A stretch of DNA of 64,000 nt from CBHTSZ01 sp966095765 (GCA_966095765.1 CBHTSZ010000005.1:16306-80305); one strand, 5' to 3'. Numbered from the stretch's first letter, positions 40,765 through 49,098 are shown. The notes: generated by a model from the letters alone, not told the origin. Made by a program: numbers and translations.

Positions 40765-41985
40765 ATGCCATACAACAACTCACGCCGTCGAGGCAGTAGT
40801 CCAACACGTCGCGGCGCAGGTGTCGCATCATTTCGTCCACGTCACAACCGTGGACCAAAGAAGCCACACGGCGGTCAGTACATCCACCCGTCTAAGTTCG
40901 TAAACGCAGCCGTCCAGAAAAAGGACGAGGTCGTATACGAAGCAAAGCACCGCTTCGTTGACTTCCCGTTTAGCCAAGCCCTCCAGGCAAACATCGCCCA
41001 CAAGGGTTATGACACGCCGAGTGCGATCCAAGACCAGTCAATCCCGGCAACCCTCGAAGGCCGTGATGTCATCGGTCTTGCAAACACCGGTACCGGCAAG
41101 ACTGCAGCCTTCCTGCTCCCGATCATCGAGCGCCTTGAACGCACTGGCGAACAGCCATCTGTACTCATCATGGCTCCAACTCGTGAACTCGCACAGCAGA
41201 TCGATGTTGAGTTCAAGAGCTTTACGCACGGCATGAAGCTCTACTCAGCAGTCGTTGTTGGTGGTACGAACATTGACCGCCAGATCCGCGACATCCGTCG
41301 CCGCCCACACGTCGTTATCGGCACGCCAGGTCGTCTCAAAGATCTCCTGAACCGCAAGGCTCTCAACCTGTCTGCGATCAACACGCTCGTTCTTGACGAA
41401 GCTGACCGTATGCTCGACATGGGCTTCCTCAACGACATCCGTACTATCGTCGAAATGACACCAAAGAACCGCCAAACGCTGTTCTTTAGCGCCACGATCA
41501 CTCCAGATATCGAGCGTGTCATCCACGACTTCCTGACCGACCCTGTGACTGTTTCTGTCCGCACCAGCGAGACGAGTGAGCACGTCGAGCAGACCGTTAT
41601 CGAAGCCAAGGACAAGACACACAAGATCGAACTCCTCCAGGATCTCCTCACACGCGATGAGTACGAAAAGGTACTCGTGTTTGGTGAGACCAAGTTCGGC
41701 GTTCAGCGTCTCAGCGACCACCTCACAAAAGAGGGTGTTCCATCAGAGGCTATCCACGGTAACAAGTCCCAGGCTCAGCGTCAGCGTGCCCTCAAGGCTT
41801 TCCGTGACGAACGCGTCCGTGTTCTCGTTGCAACCGACGTTGCAGCACGTGGACTCGACATCCCGAACGTGTCACACGTCATCAACTTTGACCAGCCAAA
41901 GACCTACGAGGACTACATCCACCGTATCGGTCGTACTGGCCGTGGTGGTGCAAGCGGTACCGCACACACCTTCATTACGAAGTAA
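40765..41985 (+). CDS. DEAD-box RNA helicase
   Basis: An ATP-dependent RNA helicase. After a basic, low-complexity N-terminus (about 45 residues) all motifs appear: Q motif (YDTPSAIQDQSIP), ANTGTGKTAAF (I), PTRELAQQ (Ia), TPGRL (Ib), VLDEADRMLDMGF (II), FSATI (III), ATDVAARGLDIPNVSHVINF (V) and HRIGRTGRGG (VI). The chain stops soon after motif VI, without the extra C-terminal domains of CsdA or RhlE. With its long leader it may be regulated by cold or by itself. Codons look optimised for high expression. Confidence 0.95.
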   Translation: MPYNNSRRRGSSPTRRGAGVASFRPRHNRGPKKPHGGQYIHPSKFVNAAVQKKDEVVYEAKHRFVDFPFSQALQANIAHKGYDTPSAIQDQSIPATLEGRDVIGLANTGTGKTAAFLLPIIERLERTGEQPSVLIMAPTRELAQQIDVEFKSFTHGMKLYSAVVVGGTNIDRQIRDIRRRPHVVIGTPGRLKDLLNRKALNLSAINTLVLDEADRMLDMGFLNDIRTIVEMTPKNRQTLFFSATITPDIERVIHDFLTDPVTVSVRTSETSEHVEQTVIEAKDKTHKIELLQDLLTRDEYEKVLVFGETKFGVQRLSDHLTKEGVPSEAIHGNKSQAQRQRALKAFRDERVRVLVATDVAARGLDIPNVSHVINFDQPKTYEDYIHRIGRTGRGGASGTAHTFITK

Positions 41986-41999
41986 GTACCCTATCGTAA

Positions 42000-42028
42000 A
42001 AATAGACCGGTTATCCGGTCTATTTTGC
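42000..42028. terminator. Bidirectional terminator
   Basis: AATAGACCGG TTAT CCGGTCTATTTT has a 9-bp stem with A and T runs on either side. It separates the convergent helicase and the gene at 42028. Confidence 0.85.
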
Positions 42029-42636
42029 TATGCGCGAGTCACGCTGCCACTTACGCCGCTCACATCGATCATATTTGTTACGAACATATACCCGCTCATA
42101 AACGACTGTTCTCTTTCTTGAGGGGTTTGTATGCCACAGTACATATGTTTTGTCAGATCGAGCAGGCTCGTCTGCAACTCTTCGGGTGCTCGCTCAAACT
42201 CTTTCTCAAAGTCTGTCGCCTCCCACGTCTGCAGCCAGCCCATCAGTTCTTGCTGAAACGCCCTCTCTTTTTCGTTCTCAGCAGTGCCGTCTATACCCCG
42301 CATCGGATCAAGACCAAGCACGCGCTTCCGAACTCCCGGAGACTCCGTATGGACAGTCGTATGTATGCCATAGATCGTGCCCATCAAAAAATCACCATCG
42401 ACGCGCGTCCGCTCACCATAGCCTTTCGTAGCGAGGTGAACGACGTTCATTAAAACCGCATATTTTTGCATCGAGCTGACGATAGGCGCTTCAGCATAGA
42501 GCCGAGCGAGCCCTATGCCCATGGCACGCATGTCTTCGGGATCTTTATAAAAGTTGAGTTCATCCTGGATGATCTCGGCACGTGTTTTAGGAAATACGTA
42601 ATGCTCAGCCTGAGGATAGGTATAGTGTTCGCTCAT
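42028..42636 (-). CDS. Unknown 202-residue protein
   Basis: Soluble and helical, rich in Glu, Met and Tyr. The start MSEHYTYPQAEHYV (42636) is preferred. A TTG 13 codons upstream is possible, but it lies between TTGACA (42687-42692) and an AGGATA box (42663-42668), where the promoter seems to be. No motif recognised. It stops inside the shared terminator. Confidence 0.6.
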   Translation of the reverse strand: MSEHYTYPQAEHYVFPKTRAEIIQDELNFYKDPEDMRAMGIGLARLYAEAPIVSSMQKYAVLMNVVHLATKGYGERTRVDGDFLMGTIYGIHTTVHTESPGVRKRVLGLDPMRGIDGTAENEKERAFQQELMGWLQTWEATDFEKEFERAPEELQTSLLDLTKHMYCGIQTPQEREQSFMSGYMFVTNMIDVSGVSGSVTRA

Positions 42637-42703
42637 CTCTTTATATTCCCGTGGATATGCATTATCCTGCGCCAAAATAATCGGTATGTCAATCCTATGA
42701 GAA

Positions 42704-42734
42704 CGCCCCGCCAGTACCGAAGTACCAGCGGGGC
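42704..42734 (-). terminator. GC-rich hairpin after the gene at 42754
   Basis: GCCCCGCTGGTAC TTCG GTACTGGCGGGGC on the minus strand: a 13-base stem (one mismatch) with a UUCG tetraloop. No T tract follows, so efficiency as a terminator is uncertain. Confidence 0.6.
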
Positions 42735-42753
42735 TTCATCTCATCGAGATAGG

Positions 42754-43086
42754 TCAGGCAAAGCTGATGCCGCGCAGGCGCTCGCGCTCCCGGAGCGCAG
42801 CCTGCTTCTGGTCCATCTCCGCCTCTTGACCCGCCAGGTCCCGGTCTCGCTCGTCGAGCACGTCCTCGCGCTCATCGAGCTCCACCTTCCGGCGGTCGAG
42901 GAGAAACTCACGGTCATCGAGCGCCAGAGTCTGCCTGCCGACTTCAGCAGCGAACTCTTCACGGCGCGCGACGTAACGCCGCCTCCCGGCCCAGATGAAC
43001 CCGACCATCATTCCCACCAGCAGCACCGCCAGGATAACGACGATCACGAGCATCAGCTCGCCTGGCCCTGCAATTGTGATGTGCAA
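42754..43086 (-). CDS. Single-pass membrane protein with coiled-coil tail
   Basis: Residues 10-32 (LMLVIVVILAVLLVGMMVGF) are a membrane segment. Residues 40-108 form a highly charged coiled coil with Asp/Glu/Arg heptads (LDDREFLLDRRKVELDERED). The start is TTG at 43086 with AAGGTG upstream. GC-rich, C/G-ending codons and its own hairpin place it among the cassette-style genes. No family recognised. Confidence 0.6.
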   Translation of the reverse strand: MHITIAGPGELMLVIVVILAVLLVGMMVGFIWAGRRRYVARREEFAAEVGRQTLALDDREFLLDRRKVELDEREDVLDERDRDLAGQEAEMDQKQAALRERERLRGISFA

Positions 43087-43193
43087 GTTTCCAGCACCTT
43101 TCTCGTTATGAGATGGTCCAGCGTTTGCTGAACAGACAGATTATGCATGATCACCGGCTACAGCACAAGCATATGGAGGCGTATACTAAAGCT

Positions 43194-44546
43194 ATGACGA
43201 AACAGCAGCGACTCGTTCTCCTGGTCAGTATCCTTGCGTCGTTTGTTGCGTTTCTCGATGGGTCGGTTATCAACGTTGCACTCCCAGCAATTTCGAAAGA
43301 CATTGGTGGTGGCCTAAGCACCCAACAGTGGGTGGTTGACGCCTACCTCATCACGCTCGGTTCGCTCATGCTGATCGCGGGCTCACTCTCGGATATATTT
43401 GGACGAAAAAGGATCCTCACGTTCGGTCTCACGGGTTTTGCTATCGCATCGATACTCTGCGCGTTATCACCAACACCCGAGGCGCTCATCGCCTCACGAG
43501 CCCTTCAAGGTGTCACCGGAGCCCTCCTGGTTCCGAGCTCGCTGGCGCTTATCATTTCGGCATTTAAAGGCGCGGCTCAAGGCAAGGCTATCGGTAGCTG
43601 GACGGCATGGACGGGCATCTCGTTCATCATCGGCCCACTACTCGGCGGCCTGCTCGTTGACGCCGGCTCTTGGCGGCTCATATTTGCCATCAACGTCCTC
43701 CCTATCGCACTGACACTCTGGCTGCTGACGAAACTTCATCTCCGAGATATGCCTCGTACCGGCATCAAACTGGACGTAACCGGCGCCATTCTCTGCGGAT
43801 TAGGCCTAGGCGCTTCCGTCTTTGCCCTTATCGAGCAGCCTGCGTATGGCTGGACGCATCCGATGATATATCTGCCGCTCATTGCTGGGATCGGTATGCT
43901 CGCGCTCTTTGTATATGTTGAGCGTACCGTAAAGGCTCCGATGCTTCCACTCGGCCTATTCTCGATCCGCAACTTTGCGATCGGTAACCTCGCGACACTC
44001 ATGATCTATGCCGGCATTTCGCTTGCAACCTTTGTGATCGCTATCTTCGTACAGCAAGTCGGCAACTATTCAGCGATCGAAGCTGGTCTCTCACTCATGC
44101 CTATCACGCTCATCATGTTCTTCCTCTCCTCGCGATTTGGTGCGCTCGCAGGCAGGTATGGTCCTCGCCTCTTTATGGCACTTGGGCCGATCGTCGGGGC
44201 GATCGGCTTTCTCGCCATGCTCTTCATCGACGCCCATGTTTCTTACTGGGCGCTATTCCCAGGCGTTGTCATATTTGGCCTCGGGCTTTCGATCACGGTC
44301 GCACCGCTCACGGCAGCGATTCTCGGCTCCGTAAGCGAATCACAAGCTGGTATCGGCTCTGCCGTAAACAACGCAGTTGCGCGCATAGCTGGCCTTATCG
44401 CGATCGCAGCTATCGGGCCGGTTGTCGGTGCCTCACTTGACCTCGATGGATTCCGGCTCAGCATTCTCGTCACGGCCGCTCTTCTCATAGCCGGCGGTGT
44501 CATTTCTGCACTTGGCATCACGAACAAGCAACTTCATACAACATAA
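43194..44546 (+). CDS. MFS drug exporter, DHA2/EmrB-QacA type
   Basis: About 14 membrane segments in 450 residues. Signature stretches are FVAFLDGSVINVALPAI (motif of DHA2 exporters), LSDIFGRKRILTFGL (motif A) and GVTGALLVPSSLALI (antiporter motif C region). It probably exports small toxic compounds in exchange for protons. TATACT ends six bases before the ATG at 43194; the 27-codon longer frame would run through this promoter. It precedes the FMN reductase gene, which has a separate operator. Confidence 0.9.
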   Translation: MTKQQRLVLLVSILASFVAFLDGSVINVALPAISKDIGGGLSTQQWVVDAYLITLGSLMLIAGSLSDIFGRKRILTFGLTGFAIASILCALSPTPEALIASRALQGVTGALLVPSSLALIISAFKGAAQGKAIGSWTAWTGISFIIGPLLGGLLVDAGSWRLIFAINVLPIALTLWLLTKLHLRDMPRTGIKLDVTGAILCGLGLGASVFALIEQPAYGWTHPMIYLPLIAGIGMLALFVYVERTVKAPMLPLGLFSIRNFAIGNLATLMIYAGISLATFVIAIFVQQVGNYSAIEAGLSLMPITLIMFFLSSRFGALAGRYGPRLFMALGPIVGAIGFLAMLFIDAHVSYWALFPGVVIFGLGLSITVAPLTAAILGSVSESQAGIGSAVNNAVARIAGLIAIAAIGPVVGASLDLDGFRLSILVTAALLIAGGVISALGITNKQLHTT

Positions 44547-44562
44547 TTCAGTCTTACTATTG

Positions 44563-44608
44563 CTATATTTTGTATAGTGCCTTACAGTAGATACTATACA
44601 AAATATAG
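44563..44608. promoter_or_regulatory. Paired operator before the FMN reductase gene
   Basis: A perfect 16-bp inverted repeat: 44563-44578 (CTATATTTTGTATAGT) and 44593-44608 (ACTATACAAAATATAG), 14 bases apart. Each arm is itself a dyad CTATA-N5-TATAG, with centres 31 bp apart, three helical turns. The arms contain TATAGT promoter-like boxes, so bound protein would block transcription. Confidence 0.65.
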
Positions 44609-44629
44609 TAATCAGGAGGGTATTTTCCT

Positions 44630-45208
44630 ATGGCCAAAAATATACAACTTATTATCGGCAGTACACGTCAGAACCGTGTTGGCGCTCAGGTAGCCGAGTG
44701 GGTAAAAAAACACGCTGAAGCTCACGAAGGCATCAACGTTGAGGTTATCGACCTCAAGCAAGAAAACCTGCCGTTCTTTGACGCAGCAACCCCACCACTT
44801 TACGCCCCTGACACGTCTGCAGCTGGACAAGCATGGGCAAAAAAGATCGAACGAGGTGACGGCTTTATCTTTGTCACGCCTGAATACAACCGTGGTATCC
44901 CTGCGAGCCTCAAGAACGCTCTCGACTTTCTCGTCGCTGAATGGAACCACAAACCTGCTGCTGTCGTTAGCTATGGCTGGATCGATGGCGGACAAGGCGC
45001 GAGCAAGCACCTTCACGATGTGCTTTCATGGCTCAAGGTTGCAACCGCTGAGTCGTCAGTCAGCCTCAAGCTGACCCAGGAGATCATGGCCGAAGACGGT
45101 AGCATCAAGGACACCGACGCTGCATTTGCAGACTACGTTGCCGTTCTTGAAGCCGCTTTCGCTGAGCTTGTTGAGCACGAACCAGCTGCCGAAGCCGTCG
45201 CTGCCTAA
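44630..45208 (+). CDS. NAD(P)H-dependent FMN reductase
   Basis: A flavodoxin-fold reductase. The FMN phosphate loop is IIGSTRQNRVGAQVAEWV at the N-terminus, and FVTPEYNRGIPASLKNALDF is the second signature. Such enzymes reduce flavin, quinones or azo compounds. The ATG has AGGAGGG upstream. The operator pair just before it suggests induction by a chemical signal, possibly one also handled by the upstream exporter. No regulator gene lies beside it. Confidence 0.9.
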   Translation: MAKNIQLIIGSTRQNRVGAQVAEWVKKHAEAHEGINVEVIDLKQENLPFFDAATPPLYAPDTSAAGQAWAKKIERGDGFIFVTPEYNRGIPASLKNALDFLVAEWNHKPAAVVSYGWIDGGQGASKHLHDVLSWLKVATAESSVSLKLTQEIMAEDGSIKDTDAAFADYVAVLEAAFAELVEHEPAAEAVAA

Positions 45209-45231
45209 ACACTCAAGCCTCTCTTCCACTC

Positions 45232-45263
45232 ATACCGCCAGCGCCACCTGGCGGTATTTTTAT
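45232..45263 (+). terminator. Terminator after the FMN reductase gene
   Basis: ATACCGCCAG CGCCAC CTGGCGGTAT forms a 10-bp stem followed by TTTTTAT. Confidence 0.88.
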
Positions 45264-45271
45264 AACAAATA

Positions 45272-45335
45272 GAAAAGCCCCGTTCTGGAAAACGGCCCGA
45301 GAGCGAGGCTCTTCTATGGCCGCCCGAGCGGGGCT
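45272..45335 (-). terminator. Terminator after the gene at 45344
   Basis: On the minus strand AGCCCCG and CGGGGCT close a long branched hairpin, followed by TTTCTATTT. Confidence 0.7.
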
Positions 45336-45343
45336 GCACGTGT

Positions 45344-46252
45344 TCATGCGATAAAAGGGAGGCCGGCAACGATGCCAAGCGCCACGACCATATACACCAC
45401 CACAAAGCGGTTGTACGTCGCGTGGAACTTGGTTGACGCGAGTGTTGCGAGACGGCTGTCGCCGCTTCGTCCGAACTCACGCAGATAAACTGCCATCGCC
45501 ATCACGCCCAGCACTCCACCAACCACCAGCACGCTTGCCAGCGGGTAGATGAAGTTCAGGACATGTACGGCACCGAATGCGGCACAGCTATAGATTCGCT
45601 GCGGCATCATCCAGGTCTCCGCCCCGGTTCGAAACCACTGCTCCTCAAGCATTGCTGCCCTGTCCAGGAACTTTCCTTCGTTCGGCCACCGCTCCACCCT
45701 GACGCCACTCTTCAGCAGCAGAAGCGTCACGATGAGCTGTGGAACGACGCCAGCAATGACTACACTCCCGGTCCAGGACAGCAGCAGTGTCCCCGTCAAC
45801 TCATACGGACTCACCGCCATCCATGGAAACGTCATAGTAAGCGCGATAAGGCATGCGACCGCCGCGCAAACCGTAGCGAACGCCAGCAGCCTATATGGAC
45901 GAACCTCGTCGAGCGCTTCCTTGGTCGGCTGGATAACCAGCGTTCGATTCGGAAGCTTGCCGAGCCCCTTGTTGAGCAGGCTGACGACATGGCCTTCGGG
46001 ACGGTGAAAACCATCGGTTCGGTAGGTGATATCAGCATCCCGCTCTTCATACAGCCTGTCGCGTTCTGCTCTGAGAGCTTCACGCTCCTTTTCGATTTCC
46101 GCTCGTCGCTGGCCGATAGCCTCGTACTCCGAGGAGCCACGCTCTACGGTGTACTTCTTGTCCGCCAGCCACTCGCATTCCTCACGCAGTTCGTGGTCGC
46201 GAGCTGCGATTTCTTCCTGACGACGAATAAACTCGTCAATTGTAGTGCTCAT
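45344..46252 (-). CDS. Unknown membrane protein with N-terminal coiled coil
   Basis: Residues 1-75 are a strongly charged coiled coil (RRAEIEKEREALRAERDRLY). Four or five membrane segments follow (about residues 118-140, 152-175, 220-250 and 280-300). Residues 85-115 form a soluble link. Several spaced Trp and Tyr residues suggest an interface protein, but no family is recognised. It has an AAGGAGGTGG ribosome-binding site, its own promoter (46290-46317) and terminator, in cassette style. Confidence 0.65.
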   Translation of the reverse strand: MSTTIDEFIRRQEEIAARDHELREECEWLADKKYTVERGSSEYEAIGQRRAEIEKEREALRAERDRLYEERDADITYRTDGFHRPEGHVVSLLNKGLGKLPNRTLVIQPTKEALDEVRPYRLLAFATVCAAVACLIALTMTFPWMAVSPYELTGTLLLSWTGSVVIAGVVPQLIVTLLLLKSGVRVERWPNEGKFLDRAAMLEEQWFRTGAETWMMPQRIYSCAAFGAVHVLNFIYPLASVLVVGGVLGVMAMAVYLREFGRSGDSRLATLASTKFHATYNRFVVVYMVVALGIVAGLPFIA

Positions 46253-46289
46253 ACGAGCACCACCTCCTTCTATGTGAATGTGCGCTGTA

Positions 46290-46317
46290 ATTTTACTATA
46301 TTTTTACGTTTTGGCAA
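46290..46317 (-). promoter_or_regulatory. Promoter of the gene at 45344
   Basis: TTGCCA (46312-46317, minus) and TAAAAT (46290-46295) are separated by 16 bases. Confidence 0.65.
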
Positions 46318-46346
46318 TATTTATAACGAATGCATGTGCGTAAGTA

Positions 46347-46375
46347 TTGACATATATTATATATTATGGTATCTT
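46347..46375 (+). promoter_or_regulatory. Promoter of the gene at 46419
   Basis: TTGACA (46347-46352), a 17-base AT-rich spacer ending TGG, and TATCTT (46370-46375). Confidence 0.75.
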
Positions 46376-46418
46376 GGTGATTGTCCTTTTGTAGCTACAC
46401 CGATTTTTGGGAGTTAAC

Positions 46419-46757
46419 GTGCAGGTCATTTTCTGCGGCAAGACCAAGGAAAACATCATCGCCGGTACCGACGAGAACAGCGAGCAGGCGCTCGCGAACG
46501 CCACCGCCCACATGGAGCGCTACGGCGCCGAGGCCGCCATCGCTGCCGAGTTCTCGACAAAAGACGGACTCATCATCCACCTGGTGGGGACCGGCGACTA
46601 CGTCGAAGGCCTCCACTTCAACTCCACCAACAACCCCGTGAACCGGACCATCCTCGAGATGTTCGGCTTCCACCCGCTCGGTGACCTCCAGGAGATGAGC
46701 GACAGCTGGTTCGGGTGGTCCAAGAGCCGTGAGAAGTTCCTCGCCGGCGTCAAGTAG
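46419..46757 (+). CDS. Unknown 112-residue cassette protein
   Basis: GTG at 46419 has GGGAG six bases before it. The product is a soluble alpha/beta protein starting MQVIFCGKTKENIIAGTDEN, with an Ala-rich helix near residues 25-45 and a strand-rich middle (GLIIHLVGTGDYVEGLHF). Nearly all codons end in C or G. It is flanked by its own promoter and terminator. No family recognised. Confidence 0.65.
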   Translation: MQVIFCGKTKENIIAGTDENSEQALANATAHMERYGAEAAIAAEFSTKDGLIIHLVGTGDYVEGLHFNSTNNPVNRTILEMFGFHPLGDLQEMSDSWFGWSKSREKFLAGVK

Positions 46758-46770
46758 CACACCAAAAGGA

Positions 46771-46816
46771 TTCCCCCTCGTTCGCTTACGCAGTCGGACA
46801 GGGGGTTTTCTTTTTG
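46771..46816 (+). terminator. Terminator after the gene at 46419
   Basis: CCCCCT (46773-46778) and AGGGGG (46800-46805) close a hairpin, followed by TTTTCTTTTT. Confidence 0.75.
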
Positions 46817-46825
46817 TCCAGATAT

Positions 46826-47098
46826 TTACTCGGTTACTTGTCCTTCGTACTCAGGAAAGTGGGTTGGTATAACACTGAGGTCAAACTCTGGCAGGATACT
46901 TGCGGCTGGCTCACGACTGAGCAGAAACTCGAACGACTGCTCGACGAGTTGCTCTGGTGTTATCTCACCTCTCGTTAGCTTGTAGTAGTAATCATGGCTC
47001 ACTGAAACGATATAGTCACGGTCATCGACATTAACCTCAAACTCCCACCCGAGTTCGGTTTCGGTCGTCTTGACGATAGCTATCTCGTTTTCTTTCAT
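46826..47098 (-). CDS. Unknown 90-residue protein
   Basis: The start MKENEIAIVKTTETELGWE (47098) is chosen because TGT-GATAAT ends six bases upstream; the 57-codon longer frame passes through this promoter. The product is acidic, with beta strands (FEVNVDDRDYIVSVSHDYYY) and a short C-terminal helix. No family recognised. Unlike its cassette neighbours it uses mixed codons and has no ribosome-binding site. Confidence 0.65.
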   Translation of the reverse strand: MKENEIAIVKTTETELGWEFEVNVDDRDYIVSVSHDYYYKLTRGEITPEQLVEQSFEFLLSREPAASILPEFDLSVIPTHFPEYEGQVTE

Positions 47099-47161
47099 GC
47101 GCTCATTATCACATGTGACGCACTGATAACGTGCTAACTTTCTCACAATACTGCTTACGTC

Positions 47162-47190
47162 TTGAACGAAACGCTCTAAAATGCTAAAGT
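47162..47190 (+). promoter_or_regulatory. Promoter of the 33-residue gene
   Basis: TTGAAC (47162-47167), 17 bases ending TGC, and TAAAGT (47185-47190). Confidence 0.6.
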
Positions 47191-47237
47191 ATTTAACTGT
47201 TGTGTCCTGACAAAACCGGACAGCACAAGGAGGTATC

Positions 47238-47339
47238 ATGTTTGACTTGTTCGAAGAATCAGTCAGCACCTCATGGCTCGATGAAGCGATCGAAGACGTG
47301 AGACGCGCGACAGACGAACAGCAGCCAGCACAAGCCTAA
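47238..47339 (+). CDS. Unknown 33-residue protein
   Basis: ATG at 47238 follows AAGGAGGTATC. The acidic peptide MFDLFEESVSTSWLDEAIED continues for 13 residues to a TAA at 47337-47339. A promoter upstream and a perfect terminator 25 bases downstream make it a complete transcription unit, which supports real expression. It could be an amphipathic helix. No relative recognised. Confidence 0.55.
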   Translation: MFDLFEESVSTSWLDEAIEDVRRATDEQQPAQA

Positions 47340-47363
47340 GACCGACATTTGCCGAAAACTAAG

Positions 47364-47391
47364 TGACCGCCCACCCGGGCGGTCTTTTTAG
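47364..47391 (+). terminator. Terminator after the 33-residue gene
   Basis: GACCGCCC AC CCGGGCGGTC forms an 8-bp stem followed by TTTTTAG. Confidence 0.88.
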
Positions 47392-47469
47392 TCAAAAATA
47401 TGTTATAATAGATAAAAGATGTCGCAGCCGCGATGTCCTCCCTTCATTTCCGAGAGGACGTGGTGTCGA

Positions 47470-47784
47470 ATGGGTTGGGGCCCATCGGCAATCTATACCG
47501 TCGAGCATAAACACGGCTGGAAGATCGAAAACCTTCGGATCAGTGACAACGTCATGGACCGCGCCGAAAAAGGCAATCTGCACCATCAGACCAAGATCTG
47601 CCTCGAGTTTCGGGCCCGAGTCGAAAAGGACTTCGGTACCGACCCGGGCTTTATCTACTATGACGAGCTGACGCTCACGAGAACGCGGGCAATCCCCGCT
47701 GCCGCAAAGCGTCCGCCCAAGATGAAGCCCGCCAGCTCCAAGCTCAAGCGTGTCAGCATGGCAGCACAAAGCTCTCGGAGGTGA
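47470..47784 (+). CDS. Unknown 104-residue basic protein
   Basis: Two starts are possible. ATG 47470 (MGWGPSAIYTVEHKHGWK) lies after GAGAGG. ATG 47419 is 17 codons longer and only nine bases after TGT-TATAAT (47404-47409). I prefer the shorter form, in keeping with the other cassette genes. The protein has beta-rich middle strands and a Lys/Arg/Pro/Ser-rich C-terminal tail (KRPPKMKPASSKLKRVSMAA) that may bind nucleic acid. Own promoter and terminator. No family recognised. Confidence 0.55.
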   Translation: MGWGPSAIYTVEHKHGWKIENLRISDNVMDRAEKGNLHHQTKICLEFRARVEKDFGTDPGFIYYDELTLTRTRAIPAAAKRPPKMKPASSKLKRVSMAAQSSRR

Positions 47785-47792
47785 AACACCAA

Positions 47793-47819
47793 GGCCGCCC
47801 TTCTCGGGGCGGCCGTTTC
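47793..47819 (+). terminator. Hairpin after the gene at 47470
   Basis: GGCCGCCC TTCTC GGGGCGGCC with a short T run (GTTTC). Confidence 0.7.
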
Positions 47820-47872
47820 AATTGCAGCCAAGGTCTATCGACCCATCCAGGGAGGATATGCGGGTCACGACA

Positions 47873-48820
47873 CTATACCAGCGTCGCTTCTTGGACCTCA
47901 TTCCCTAGACGGTAGCGCACGGTGATATGCTCCAGAACTGCACGGACGTTTTGTTCCGTACCGACAACCTTCCATCCTTCGCTACCGACGAGATAACCTG
48001 TACGCTCGTAGATGCTCTGGTCGTTTGGCGCTGCAAATGCTACGGTATAGTTTGCGTTTTGCAAAAAACTAGCGAGTTTAGCTATCAAGCCATCGTTGAT
48101 CATGGTTCGCGCAAACTCACGCGCAAACTCCGCCTCATCCGTCAGCGCATCAGTTTGCCGTCGATCGACACGGTAAAAGTTCCTCTCGATGGCGACTTGT
48201 TTCGTATAGGTTGCATCGTCGTCATATGTAAAACTGAAGTAATGATCCGGCAAAGCTTCGCGCAGATTAGCGCCGAGGACATCAGCCACAACCGCAAACA
48301 ACGGCATGTACGTCTCAGGTGCTGTATGCACGAGACTCGTCCCTAGAACGAGCTCCTGGGTGAGGGTGCGGAACATATTCACAGCACGATCCTCCAAACG
48401 GAAACCGGCATGAGACGTTCGAACTTCCCTGACATTGACCGATGAAAGTTCACTTCCTGTTATCCATGGCTGCTCATCAAGCTCCTTGAGTAGTCGATCC
48501 GTAGTCTTTTTATTGAGAATAGACACATCCGCCATCTTCTCGGCAAGAACTTGGATGAGGGCGCCGTTTACATTCTCGTCGCTCATATCCACCCGGAGTG
48601 ACTCTATTTTAGGAATGAGTTTTACCGCCCCGTCGGTAAACAGCGTGATCTCGATACGTATGTATCCTTTATAAAAGGTCACCCCCTCGAGGTAGTAGTC
48701 GAGATAAGCGTATAGCTTGTGTTCGCGAAACAGCCTTACCAGGGCAATGCAAAACAAGTGCTCGTAAAGATGACCGAGTTGAACGTTCTTAGTTAGCTTT
48801 ATAAGCAATAGTTTCTTCAT
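47873..48820 (-). CDS. M16-like protein with HxxEH motif
   Basis: Near residue 16 LGHLYEHLFCIALVRLF carries HxxEH, the inverted zinc motif of M16 (pitrilysin/insulinase-type) peptidases, in the usual place near the N-terminus. The alternating alpha/beta pattern of 315 residues could be one M16 alpha/beta repeat pair. The third ligand, a downstream Glu, cannot be fixed by eye. The start MKKLLLIKLT (48820) is chosen because TATTCT ends six bases before it. Peptidase activity is inferred only from this motif. Confidence 0.6.
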   Translation of the reverse strand: MKKLLLIKLTKNVQLGHLYEHLFCIALVRLFREHKLYAYLDYYLEGVTFYKGYIRIEITLFTDGAVKLIPKIESLRVDMSDENVNGALIQVLAEKMADVSILNKKTTDRLLKELDEQPWITGSELSSVNVREVRTSHAGFRLEDRAVNMFRTLTQELVLGTSLVHTAPETYMPLFAVVADVLGANLREALPDHYFSFTYDDDATYTKQVAIERNFYRVDRRQTDALTDEAEFAREFARTMINDGLIAKLASFLQNANYTVAFAAPNDQSIYERTGYLVGSEGWKVVGTEQNVRAVLEHITVRYRLGNEVQEATLV

Positions 48821-48849
48821 AACCTTAGAATAATTCACAATGTCTTAAA

Positions 48850-48891
48850 TGTAGAGCCCCCTCTGGCGGAAATCAATCCGCCAGAGGGGGC
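48850..48891 (-). terminator. Hairpin after the gene at 48910
   Basis: GCCCCCTCTGGCGG and CCGCCAGAGGGGGC form a perfect 14-bp stem around an eight-base loop. On the minus strand it is followed by TCTACATTT. Confidence 0.75.
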
Positions 48892-48909
48892 GCGCAGTTG
48901 GTTCAGCTG

Positions 48910-49098
48910 TTACCAGCTGCGCCGGCCGTGCGTGTTCTTGCCCTTGGTGTCGTGGACCTTGCGGCTGTTGCCGCCGGAGCCCGACTGCTTCTTGGACGTG
49001 AGCGGGTCGCCGAGGATGGACCGCTGCTGCGGCTTCTTCGGACCTCCCGACTTCTTGTTGCCGTACGGCTGGAAGTTGGGCTTCTTGCCACCTGCCAT
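48910..49098 (-). CDS. Unknown 62-residue basic Gly/Lys-rich protein
   Basis: Starts MAGGKKPNFQPYGNKKSGGP and is very rich in Lys, Gly, Ser and Gln, probably disordered and RNA- or DNA-binding. The start ATG 49098 is three codons after a GTG; AAAGGAA precedes both. A TTGACA-17-TATATT promoter (49187-49215) and a strong hairpin flank it. Codons end in C or G. No family recognised. Confidence 0.55.
   Translation of the reverse strand: MAGGKKPNFQPYGNKKSGGPKKPQQRSILGDPLTSKKQSGSGGNSRKVHDTKGKNTHGRRSW

Noticed and set aside
44563..44608. Reading the 16-bp inverted repeat as a terminator of the MFS gene
   Set aside because: The stem is AT-rich with a 14-base loop and no T tract after it; two internal dyads one face apart fit an operator better.
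47419..47469. Leaderless 17-codon extension of the gene at 47470
   Set aside because: Possible from the TATAAT position, but the GAGAGG site and the style of neighbouring cassette genes favour the internal ATG; kept only as an alternative.
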